Assembly: GCA_021604645.1 (NCBI GenBank)
Contig: BQJJ01000009.1
Span: 62,001 to 126,000 of the forward strand
Source of the DNA: Methyloligella sp.
Lineage (GTDB): Bacteria; Pseudomonadota; Alphaproteobacteria; Rhizobiales; HXMU1428-3
Direction of reading: 5' to 3'
DNA: 64,000 bases
This document shows positions 54,364 through 61,219 of the stretch, in pieces (within the stretch, counting starts at the first letter, position 1; each line of letters begins with the position of its first letter). A model generated the notes under the pieces. It was not told the origin of the DNA, made no database searches, and saw only the letters and a list, made by a program, of their open reading frames with translations. Made by a program: the position numbers and the translations under genes.

Positions 54364-54481
54364 CGAAGAAGGAGCTCAGCCCTTTTTCGGGCTGAGGGAT
54401 ATGACGCCAGTGGCGTCCGGCACAAGCGCCGCACCTCGTAGGCTCAAACGCGCTAGCGTTTGAAATAGCCGTGAGAGAGAA
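54364..54481 (+). repeat. Family A structured repeat, copy A11
   Basis: CGAAGAAGGAG; hairpin 1 CTCAGCCC/GGGCTGAG; GGATATG; hairpin 2 GACGCC AGT GGCGTC; hairpin 3 GGCAC/GCGCC (imperfect); box ACCTCGTAGGC; hairpin 4 CAAACGC/GCGTTTG; tail ATAGCCGTGAGAGAGA. It shows the uninterrupted form of the hairpin 2 loop that carries B in A2. Confidence 0.92.
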
Positions 54482-54499
54482 GAAAAAAAGATAAAACAT

Positions 54500-55237
54500 T
54501 TATCTCGAAATACTTGCAAGCAAAAGAGGGCGCCCGCGTGCTTTATTAATCGCGTTGATTAATTTACCAGATATACGCCCGGTCACATCCATCCTTTGGT
54601 CACGTTCAAAACTGCGAATTCTTTTTCGTGTTAAAGGGCCAATGACACCATCTACTGAGCCAGTGTTATAACCAAGTTTTGTCAAAGCTTTTTGCAGCGC
54701 AGATACCAACTCTTGAGAATTTTTGGCTAAGATTTTGGCGTTTATTGGTCGCTCTGGACGGCGTTTTGAACCGCGGATAACTTCTAAAATTTCCGCGTCT
54801 GCAATGCCGGTTTGAGTTAAACCTCTATCAAATTCATAAGCCATAATGGCGGCTCGGGTCGTTGGGCCAGCAATGCCATCTGGCGTGCCGGGATGATAGC
54901 CCAGTTTCATCAAACCATCTTGTATCAAGGCAACAACATTATCGCTCTCAACCTGAGGTTCAGGTGTCTCAACAAGGTTTTTGAGCATGTCGCCAATGGT
55001 GCGAGGTTTTGATTTTTCTTTGATAGGTAAAGGGGCATTTTTCTTTAGTGAGACAGAGGCAACATGCTCCACATCTTTAGGAGCAGGCTTTTCAACATGA
55101 ACCGTGACTTTTGAGTGATATTTTTTATCGGCGTGCTGAGAAACGCGACCATCTTGCATAAAAAGCGCGTTTACGGAAATTGCGCTAAAAAGCATCAAAA
55201 AGCTTAAAACTACAAGTCTGGCATATACTGGTTTCAT
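54500..55237 (-). CDS. Peptidoglycan-binding domain protein
   Basis: The 245-residue protein has an N-terminal signal anchor (LVVLSFLMLFSAISVNALF). Two peptidoglycan-binding-1 domains follow: LIQDGLMKLGYHPGTPDGIAG...TRAAIMAYEFDRGL (about 105-155) and LQKALTKLGYNTGSVDGVIG...TRKRIRSFERDQRM (about 180-230). It is probably periplasmic and anchored in the inner membrane. It lies downstream of a histidine kinase gene on the same strand. Confidence 0.88.
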   Translation of the reverse strand: MKPVYARLVVLSFLMLFSAISVNALFMQDGRVSQHADKKYHSKVTVHVEKPAPKDVEHVASVSLKKNAPLPIKEKSKPRTIGDMLKNLVETPEPQVESDNVVALIQDGLMKLGYHPGTPDGIAGPTTRAAIMAYEFDRGLTQTGIADAEILEVIRGSKRRPERPINAKILAKNSQELVSALQKALTKLGYNTGSVDGVIGPLTRKRIRSFERDQRMDVTGRISGKLINAINKARGRPLLLASISR

Positions 55238-55449
55238 GGTACTAATCTACTACTGTTCACTAAACAAAGACATTGGTTGCTTAATCAAAAGGCAAAGTCA
55301 TAAAGAAAAAACAGTCCTTCTTCAATATTATTGGATATGAAGGTAAAGAGCCGGTTAATATGAAATGGAAAACCTGAATTATAAAAGAAACGTGTCGTTA
55401 ACTTGTTGTAAAATTTGAAAAAATAAATTCGTCAAATAAAAGGAGGGGA

Positions 55450-57309
55450 TTAATTTTGTGCGTTTGCCGATTTCTTTAGCTCTTGCACAGTTTCGTTAAA
55501 TGGAATGATGCAAGCGTCTTTTTCATCCAGTTTTTGAACTATTTCAGTGGGGGCATTCTCATTTAGGCTTGCCTCAAGCGGAAGTTCAATTCGCGCCGTA
55601 GTCCCAATGCCTAGTGTGCTCTCAATTGTAAGGTTTCCACCATGCAAGTTCGCCAGGCCCTTCACAACCGATAGCCCAAGACCAACACCTTCATGTTGCC
55701 GTTTATAAGAATTATCAGCCTGAACAAAGGGGTTGCACAGTTTGGGTAAATCGTTATGGGAAATACCAATTCCTTGATCGATGACTTCTAAAAAGGCCGT
55801 CTGATCATGAGTTGTTACTCTAACGATGATTTTTTTATCGGCAGGGCTAAACTTAATGGCGTTTGAGAGTAGGTTGATCATCATTTGTTTAACCGCGCGG
55901 CTATCAGCAACGATATCTTGGTCCTCAGTATCAAATTCTTTTATAATTTGAACGGAGGCATCATTCGCCTCAGGTTCCATCATGTCGCAGCACGTATCAA
56001 TGAGAGAGTTGAGTTCGAAAGCTTCTGGAGTGATAGAAAATTTACCAACTTCAATTTTAGACATGTCTAAAATATTATTTACAATGCTTAAGAGATGCTC
56101 TCCTGCATCATTAATCAAACGAGAATAGTCAGCGTATTTATCATTGCCTAGTTTGCCATAAAGCTCCATATTCAAAACATCGGAAAAACCAATGATTGCA
56201 TTCAAAGGAGTGCGCAATTCATGGCTCATGTTCGCTAGAAAACGTGTTTTCGCAATGTTGGCTGTCTCGGCTTCATCTCTTGCTTTCAGAAGGGCTAGTT
56301 CCTGGGTTTTGCTAACCGATATATCCCTTGTAACAGCGATGATATGATGGTCCTCATCATTGGCAGGACCAACTCTTTTACATCTCATTTCAAGCCAAAT
56401 ATAATTCGGCGCCTGTGCATCTGAGTTTGTTGAACGTCTAACTCTAAATTCCGCGCTGATAGCATCTTTAGAAGATCTACAATTAGAAAGAGCTGTCATG
56501 TAAATGGGGCGGTCAGAAATATGTATTCTTTCTAGTAGGCCGCCCTGAAGTAGGGAAGTCGTCTCTGCATTAAATAGCTGTTCAGCTATTGGAGAAACAA
56601 ATGTGACCATTCCTTTATGATTATGAACGCTAATCATATCAGTAGAATTATCAGCCATTAAACGGTATTTTTCTTCACTCTCACGAATAGATTTCTCTGA
56701 TTCTTCGTGAGCCTTTTGTACTGTCATGGCTATGGCGCTGCCGTAAGTGCAGGCAGAAAACAAGCCAAACAGAAAAAGAGCTTCTTGACTGAAGCCAAAT
56801 TGACGTGTCGCAATAAAAATGCCTGCGCTACTGCCTATATAAAGTCCTGAAAGAGCAAGTACAGCAACGGATGAAGCTGTAAAAATAACTTTTTTATGTC
56901 CAGAAAGAGCAGCCTCTAGGGGGACGATCACCATCCAGGCAATAAGAAATGAATGAATACCGCCAGAAAGAGCAGCCCCAACTGTAACAAAAATAGCTAG
57001 GTTGATTGCCGAAATCATATGCGCAATCGCCAAATTTCCAGTACGGCAGAGGTAATATACGGTAGCTAAGGGCGAAAGAAACCAAAAGAGCACCAAAATA
57101 TCCAAAAAACCCGGTATTCCGGCCCTGTATATATAGAGAGGATATAGAAGGAGGGCGATGAGGCCACCCATTAGGTGGGATTGTATGAAAGATTTATGCC
57201 TATGCAGGGACAAAGCATTCTTATGAGCTGACGGATGAAAATATCCCTCAACTTTGGAGGAGATAAGAACGTCCATCTCCTGATTTAAATGCTTTAATTT
57301 GCTCAACAT
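55450..57309 (-). CDS. DivJ/PleC-like membrane PAS histidine kinase
   Basis: The 619-residue protein has about six membrane segments (residues 45-200), a PAS domain (about 215-330, YRLMADNSTDMISVHNHKG), a HisKA domain with phospho-acceptor His in FLANMSHELRTPLNAI, and an HATPase (NLLSNAIKFSP, DQGIGI, GVGLGLSVVKGLANLHGG). The H-box and layout are of the DivJ/PleC type that acts on DivK in the CtrA network. The specific orthologue is uncertain, so no symbol is given. Confidence 0.88.
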   Translation of the reverse strand: MLSKLKHLNQEMDVLISSKVEGYFHPSAHKNALSLHRHKSFIQSHLMGGLIALLLYPLYIYRAGIPGFLDILVLFWFLSPLATVYYLCRTGNLAIAHMISAINLAIFVTVGAALSGGIHSFLIAWMVIVPLEAALSGHKKVIFTASSVAVLALSGLYIGSSAGIFIATRQFGFSQEALFLFGLFSACTYGSAIAMTVQKAHEESEKSIRESEEKYRLMADNSTDMISVHNHKGMVTFVSPIAEQLFNAETTSLLQGGLLERIHISDRPIYMTALSNCRSSKDAISAEFRVRRSTNSDAQAPNYIWLEMRCKRVGPANDEDHHIIAVTRDISVSKTQELALLKARDEAETANIAKTRFLANMSHELRTPLNAIIGFSDVLNMELYGKLGNDKYADYSRLINDAGEHLLSIVNNILDMSKIEVGKFSITPEAFELNSLIDTCCDMMEPEANDASVQIIKEFDTEDQDIVADSRAVKQMMINLLSNAIKFSPADKKIIVRVTTHDQTAFLEVIDQGIGISHNDLPKLCNPFVQADNSYKRQHEGVGLGLSVVKGLANLHGGNLTIESTLGIGTTARIELPLEASLNENAPTEIVQKLDEKDACIIPFNETVQELKKSANAQN

Positions 57310-57687
57310 AAATGCGAAGTCGCACCCTTAAAAACTACTATTGAAAATGATTATGGGCAATTCAGATTAATGAAAGATAAAATTCTAATAAAATTGTCTG
57401 TATGAGTTAAATATTTGCAATTTTTAGGAGATAGTTTTTGGCAGTGAGGAAAGTATTGCGCTTTGAATTGTAAGTAAAAAATTGAATAAAATTTATATAA
57501 AATTTTAAAGATAAGTAGTCTATGTGTAGTTTGAAAATTAGATTAAAATTTTAGTGGATTTATAATATAAATACATTCAATTGCTCTTTAAATTTACATT
57601 TAATTTGCCTGCCAGTTTTGATTATTTATTTGAAGTTCTTTGTTAGTGTCTATTCATCGAACAAAACACTTTAGCAGGGAATAACAA
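57310..57687. other. AT-rich divergent intergenic region
   Basis: About 378 bp between the histidine kinase and the DUF5330 gene, very AT-rich in 57450-57640. It must hold both promoters. No repeat or exact CtrA box found. Confidence 0.45.
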
Positions 57688-58104
57688 ATGTTTTTAATTC
57701 GCACTTTCTTCTGGGTCTCATTGGTAATCTTACTGGTGCCCCTTGGGAATAATAATTCAGCAAATGTTGTGGGCGCAACAAAATATGCATTTCGAGATAT
57801 GAGCCAATTTTGCAATCGCAATGTAGATATCTGTAACATAAGCCAGGAAGCATGGCGCACGATAAAATACAAAGCAGAGTACGGATATAATATTGTCGTA
57901 GCAGTCGCCAAGGACATGAAAGAAAGCAGTCAAAAGGATTATAAACCAGCTTATAGCCCTAAATCTGGTGCAAAATCAGAAGAATGGCGAACTGGTAGCG
58001 TAGAAAAACAGTCTGCAAAAACTAAAGTTTCATCAAAATTTGAAGGTCAAAACACCTTAAATGCTGCCGATATGGAGCCTGAATGGCGCGTCGCTTCAAA
58101 TTAA
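57688..58104 (+). CDS. DUF5330-like small exported protein
   Basis: The 138-residue protein starts MFLIRTFFWVSLVILLVPLG, a signal or membrane anchor, then ANVVGATKYAFRDMSQFCNRNVDICNISQEAWRTI. The two Cys (positions about 47 and 54) and this context match DUF5330 proteins of Rhizobiales. The polar C-terminus is low-complexity. Function unknown. sufE follows about 400 bp later. Confidence 0.75.
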   Translation: MFLIRTFFWVSLVILLVPLGNNNSANVVGATKYAFRDMSQFCNRNVDICNISQEAWRTIKYKAEYGYNIVVAVAKDMKESSQKDYKPAYSPKSGAKSEEWRTGSVEKQSAKTKVSSKFEGQNTLNAADMEPEWRVASN

Positions 58105-58224
58105 GCTGATGACGAGAAAAGATAGTTCAAAATAACGCGCTAATCAGCAGGTATAAGATTAGCAAAAAGTTTTAAGTCACCTAACGCCACCCTGACGCCC
58201 CCTAAATGACAGGGTGACGCAACC

Positions 58225-58289
58225 AAGGCACGCACTAGATTAGATATCCCTGCCCTTATCTATTCTTAGTGCGTGCCTTCCCTTTTTTT
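58225..58289 (+). terminator. Terminator after the DUF5330 gene
   Basis: AAGGCACGCACTA pairs perfectly with TAGTGCGTGCCTT over a 29-nt loop, followed by CCCTTTTTTT. A smaller hairpin CACCCTG/CAGGGTG (58188-58216) precedes it. The long perfect stem could also be the end of a small RNA. Confidence 0.72.
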
Positions 58290-58379
58290 CAGTTTCATTA
58301 AAAATACACCTCACTTTAAAGAAATTATTTTCTAGCAAATTTAGAGCTTGTCACTTAATAGTGAGGAGAGTTTTTGCTA

Positions 58380-58490
58380 GCGCGGTAGCTGGTGGGCAAC
58401 TGAAGCACAATTAATGCGGTTGCTAGTGCGGATGCTTTGTGGGCATCTGAAGCACAACAAAAAAGAGCAACTGAAGCAAAGCCAATAAAG
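58380..58490 (+). repeat. Family B cluster with loop-nested copy
   Basis: The first B is at 58380-58415 (GGTAGC TGGTGG GCAAC, worn). The second (58416-58490) has arms GTTGC and GCAAC separated by an inner B at 58428-58464, whose own stem is GATGC/GCATC. The inner copy starts right after AGT in the outer loop. It lies just upstream of sufE. Confidence 0.82.
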
Positions 58491-58513
58491 AAAATATACA
58501 ATTGAGTGTCTAC

Positions 58514-58924
58514 ATGAACTTAGAGCAAATAATTTCTGACTTTGAATATATTGAGGAATGGGAAGATAGATACCGTTACGTCATCGACCTTGGAGAGCAA
58601 TTGGAACCATATCCTGATGAATTTAAAACGGCGGAGACAAAAGTTCAGGGATGTGTAAGCCAGGTTTGGTTGACATCTGAAATAAAACCAGAAGAAAATG
58701 TGATAAATCTTACTGGTGATAGTGATGCCCACATTGTAAGAGGATTAATGGCGATTGTTTTCGCCATCTTTTCCAATAAATCTCCAGAAGAAATTTTAAA
58801 AGTTGATGTGCAGTCGATCTTCAAAACATTAGGACTTAACGAGCATATTTCACCACAACGTTCAAACGGCTTAAACGCTATGGTGAAACGAATACAATCT
58901 GATGCCCAGATGGCTTTGAGTTAA
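58514..58924 (+). CDS. sufE: Cysteine desulfuration protein SufE
   Basis: The 136-residue protein has the sulfur-accepting Cys47 in VQGCVSQVW and the family IVRGLMAIVFAIFSNKSPEE and LNEHISPQRSNGLNAMV segments. It takes sulfur from SufS for Fe-S cluster assembly. ATG 58514 gives the family start; TTG 58502 would add 4 residues. A B-element cluster ends 23 bp upstream, so it may lie in the leader. Confidence 0.92.
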   Translation: MNLEQIISDFEYIEEWEDRYRYVIDLGEQLEPYPDEFKTAETKVQGCVSQVWLTSEIKPEENVINLTGDSDAHIVRGLMAIVFAIFSNKSPEEILKVDVQSIFKTLGLNEHISPQRSNGLNAMVKRIQSDAQMALS

Positions 58925-58971
58925 AACTTTATTCATTATAAAAATACTAAAAAAACTTTTTCTGAAATTTT

Positions 58972-59829
58972 TTACCCATCAAGGCCATCAATATTGGGTC
59001 GATAATCTTCGCTGCCCCAATGAGAGATCTTTCCGATTGAATCTATTCTTGGATTTGGCGTTGAGATAAATCCGTAATAGCGCGCAAGCCTTGTTAAGGC
59101 CATGCTCAGTATTATTTTTCCAGAGCGTTTTGGCCAACCATTCCGTTTTTCAGCATCTTCTAATCCTCGTTGTTCGCAGCAAATATCAATAAGAATGCCT
59201 GAGAGCTCGGGACCAACTGCATCAAGAGCCGCGTAATAGTTTTGTTTCGCGGTTAAAACTGCATCGCTTAATAAAATTTCATTGAAATTATTTTTATCAT
59301 GTTTGGAAAGCGAAGAAGTAAGACGGTCCCAGTTTTGAGTAACGTTAGGTGACATTTGGCTTTTTTCAAAGGTAGCTCTCAAGCGTTCACCAGAAGCAAA
59401 TTGATGCTTATCTAGCAAGGGGCGCCCATTCTTACTCTTTCGTTTTGCCAGCCAGGATAAAGGGCTCTCTTTATGATCAATGAGAACTTGTTTCTTGATA
59501 CCATCCTGCAGAAGAGTTTCATCACGTCTGAATTGATGCTGCCCAAGAAACTCTCCATCATTTAGAAGAAGACGGCGAATGAGCGTGCGCCCGGCAGTGC
59601 TTAAAGGGGCGTCAATTTCTTTTTCTATTAATATTCCCTGACTAAAAAAGTCAGTCATCAGGTCATCTGCTATTAGAAATAGCGGGCTGAAAGCCTTTGT
59701 TTTATCTTTCTTACAAAGAAACCATTGAGATAAATCTGAGGTTTCTTTTCTAACAAAATACAATCGATGAGTAAGGCGTTCTAATAATTTTCTCTTTGAA
59801 ATGGAGGGTAGTTTCTTTTTGTTGCTCAT
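58972..59829 (-). CDS. DUF6456 domain protein
   Basis: The 285-residue basic protein has a C-terminal region (LSGILIDICCEQRGLEDAEK, then GKIILSMALTRLARYYGF) typical of DUF6456 in Rhizobiales. The N-terminal half (about 1-130) is helical and has no recognised domain. It lies 6 bp after the DnaA-like gene on the same strand, so the two are probably one operon. It may bind nucleic acid, but this is inference. Confidence 0.78.
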   Translation of the reverse strand: MSNKKKLPSISKRKLLERLTHRLYFVRKETSDLSQWFLCKKDKTKAFSPLFLIADDLMTDFFSQGILIEKEIDAPLSTAGRTLIRRLLLNDGEFLGQHQFRRDETLLQDGIKKQVLIDHKESPLSWLAKRKSKNGRPLLDKHQFASGERLRATFEKSQMSPNVTQNWDRLTSSLSKHDKNNFNEILLSDAVLTAKQNYYAALDAVGPELSGILIDICCEQRGLEDAEKRNGWPKRSGKIILSMALTRLARYYGFISTPNPRIDSIGKISHWGSEDYRPNIDGLDG

Positions 59830-59835
59830 GCTCTT

Positions 59836-60240
59836 TTATCCGTTCCATTCATCAAAGTGATTGATGAGCGACAAGATGGAATGCTCCATTAAATCCAGGG
59901 ACCAATCAATATCTGGATCCTCCCGTTTATCCTCAATGAGTTGGCAAGCATGTGACACCGTGGTTCGGTCTCGTCCAAAAAAGCAGCCAATATCAGTGTA
60001 AGTATGCCCGCATGTTATATGGGTAAGATACATGGCGGTTTGACGCGCAAGGGCCACAGATGCCTTCCCCCTCTGCGGGCTAAAAATTTGATCTTTCGAT
60101 ATTTGAAAAATTGATGAAACAACAGCACCAACTACTTCACTATTTAATTTAAGCGGGCTGACGTTAGTCGTTGGGGTAAGTGTAATAGGTCGATCACCAT
60201 AAATTGGTGCATCAAAAACTTCTGTATAACTCATTGTCAT
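59836..60240 (-). CDS. Stand-alone DnaA domain IV (replication-initiator DNA-binding) protein
   Basis: The 134-residue protein consists mainly of a DnaA C-terminal DNA-binding domain: GKASVALARQTAMYLTHITC, YTDIGCFFGRDRTTVSHACQ. The second matches the DnaA signature GxRDHTTVxHA. There is no AAA+ ATPase part. It could bind DnaA boxes without initiating, as a regulator. GGAGAG lies 6 nt before ATG 60240; the GTG at 60252 is less likely. Confidence 0.85.
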   Translation of the reverse strand: MTMSYTEVFDAPIYGDRPITLTPTTNVSPLKLNSEVVGAVVSSIFQISKDQIFSPQRGKASVALARQTAMYLTHITCGHTYTDIGCFFGRDRTTVSHACQLIEDKREDPDIDWSLDLMEHSILSLINHFDEWNG

Positions 60241-60588
60241 TGTTCTCTCCACATGAGCAAATAGGTATAAATTCCTACAAATTAGAATAGGTGCTATTGT
60301 TGTGGGCGGGGATAAATTCAGAAAAAAAAGAAATTAATGGTTTATTTTAACTCTTTCTATCCTCGTCTTTATCGGAGCTTCGATAATAGGTGAGTAAAAG
60401 AAAAAAGAAGTGAGTGACAAACAGGCAAGTACCTAGAAACAAAAAGAAAAAGAATATGAAATTAGAAGGTTAACCACGGGCAAAAGAGGGGGAATACTTC
60501 GCTTAGTTATATGAGCCTGTAAGGAATACAGATTATAAAAAAGTCAGAGATAAAGAAACAGAACCAAACTCTCACCTATATACGAGAA
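60241..60588. other. Intergenic region upstream of the DnaA-like gene
   Basis: About 348 bp, AT-rich, with leftward and rightward promoters expected. I see no repeat or hairpin I can support. Confidence 0.4.
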
Positions 60589-60795
60589 GTGGATTTGCTT
60601 CACCTCATACCAGTATGGCCAAATGAATGTGAAGATTTTACCCAAAAAGGAATTTTATCGATCATTTCAAAATTAAAGACAGCTCTGCGAGCAGAGCGAA
60701 AACGAGCCCGCTTAGGTCATTGGGCTTACAGTTTAAATAAGCATAAAGCTTTGCTTGAAGCCCTTAAAGGTGAGGAAGAAAAACTAAATAAATAG
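60589..60795 (+). CDS. Small basic hypothetical protein (68 residues)
   Basis: It starts at GTG (MDLLHLIPVWPNE...) and has a Lys/Arg-rich helix (KLKTALRAERKRARLGHWAY) followed by SLNKHKALLEALKGEEEKL. The pattern of basic helix, HWAYxLNxH and acidic end looks conserved-like rather than random, but I name no family. The ribosome site is weak. Confidence 0.5.
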   Translation: MDLLHLIPVWPNECEDFTQKGILSIISKLKTALRAERKRARLGHWAYSLNKHKALLEALKGEEEKLNK

Positions 60796-60830
60796 TTCTA
60801 AAAAAATCTCAATAAAAAAGTTATCCACAG

Positions 60831-60839
60831 TTTTGGTAG
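60831..60839 (+). promoter_or_regulatory. Perfect DnaA box
   Basis: TTATCCACA matches the DnaA box consensus TTATNCACA exactly. It is 590 bp from the gene for the stand-alone DnaA DNA-binding domain. Confidence 0.5.
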
Positions 60840-60936
60840 CAAAAAATAAAATATCAAACAAAAAAATATCAACCTTTAATTGAATTTTCTTTTTGTCTGA
60901 AATAAGAAAAAGTTTATATATACCAACGAAGTACAA

Positions 60937-60952
60937 TGTCACTTAAGTGACA
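60937..60952. promoter_or_regulatory. Perfect 16-bp palindrome
   Basis: TGTCACTTAAGTGACA is perfectly self-complementary and lies about 270 bp before the RTX start. It looks like an operator for a dimeric regulator. Confidence 0.5.
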
Positions 60953-61219
60953 AACACATGTTTACAATGTAAAAAAATGAATAAAATAATGGCCCCTTTA
61001 ACAAACAAAAATAGAAGGAAATAAAATTTAAACTACTTGAGGTTGTGGTGGCTTTGTAGAATAGTTGGGCCTTGGGGGTGCTTAAAAAGGTTTGTTAGAG
61101 TGAAACTAAAGTGAACATCCGCATTCTAATAAGTAATTTAGCCAGCAATTTTCTCATGCAATCCCCCCGGATTTCTCTCGTAGGGAGAGAGTGATATTTC
61201 AATCTTTAGGGGATAGAAT

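Larger units (their letters stand above)
60796..61219. other. AT-rich intergenic region upstream of the RTX gene
   Basis: About 424 bp, very AT-rich, holding a DnaA box and a 16-bp palindrome listed separately. The promoter of the RTX gene should lie here. A GGGGGATTTCTC-like T-rich tract precedes the start. Confidence 0.5.

Noticed and set aside
23670-54481. Integron attC sites
   Set aside because: The elements have palindromic character and one orientation, but lack the GTTRRRY core and do not flank promoterless cassettes; neighbouring genes are ordinary conserved genes on both strands and no integrase is present.
17328-54481. Family A as simple rho-independent terminators
   Set aside because: Hairpins are present, but no T-run follows in most copies, several copies lie upstream of genes, and separate canonical terminators exist next to them (after cheR, fliJ, ctrA and the JmjC-like gene).
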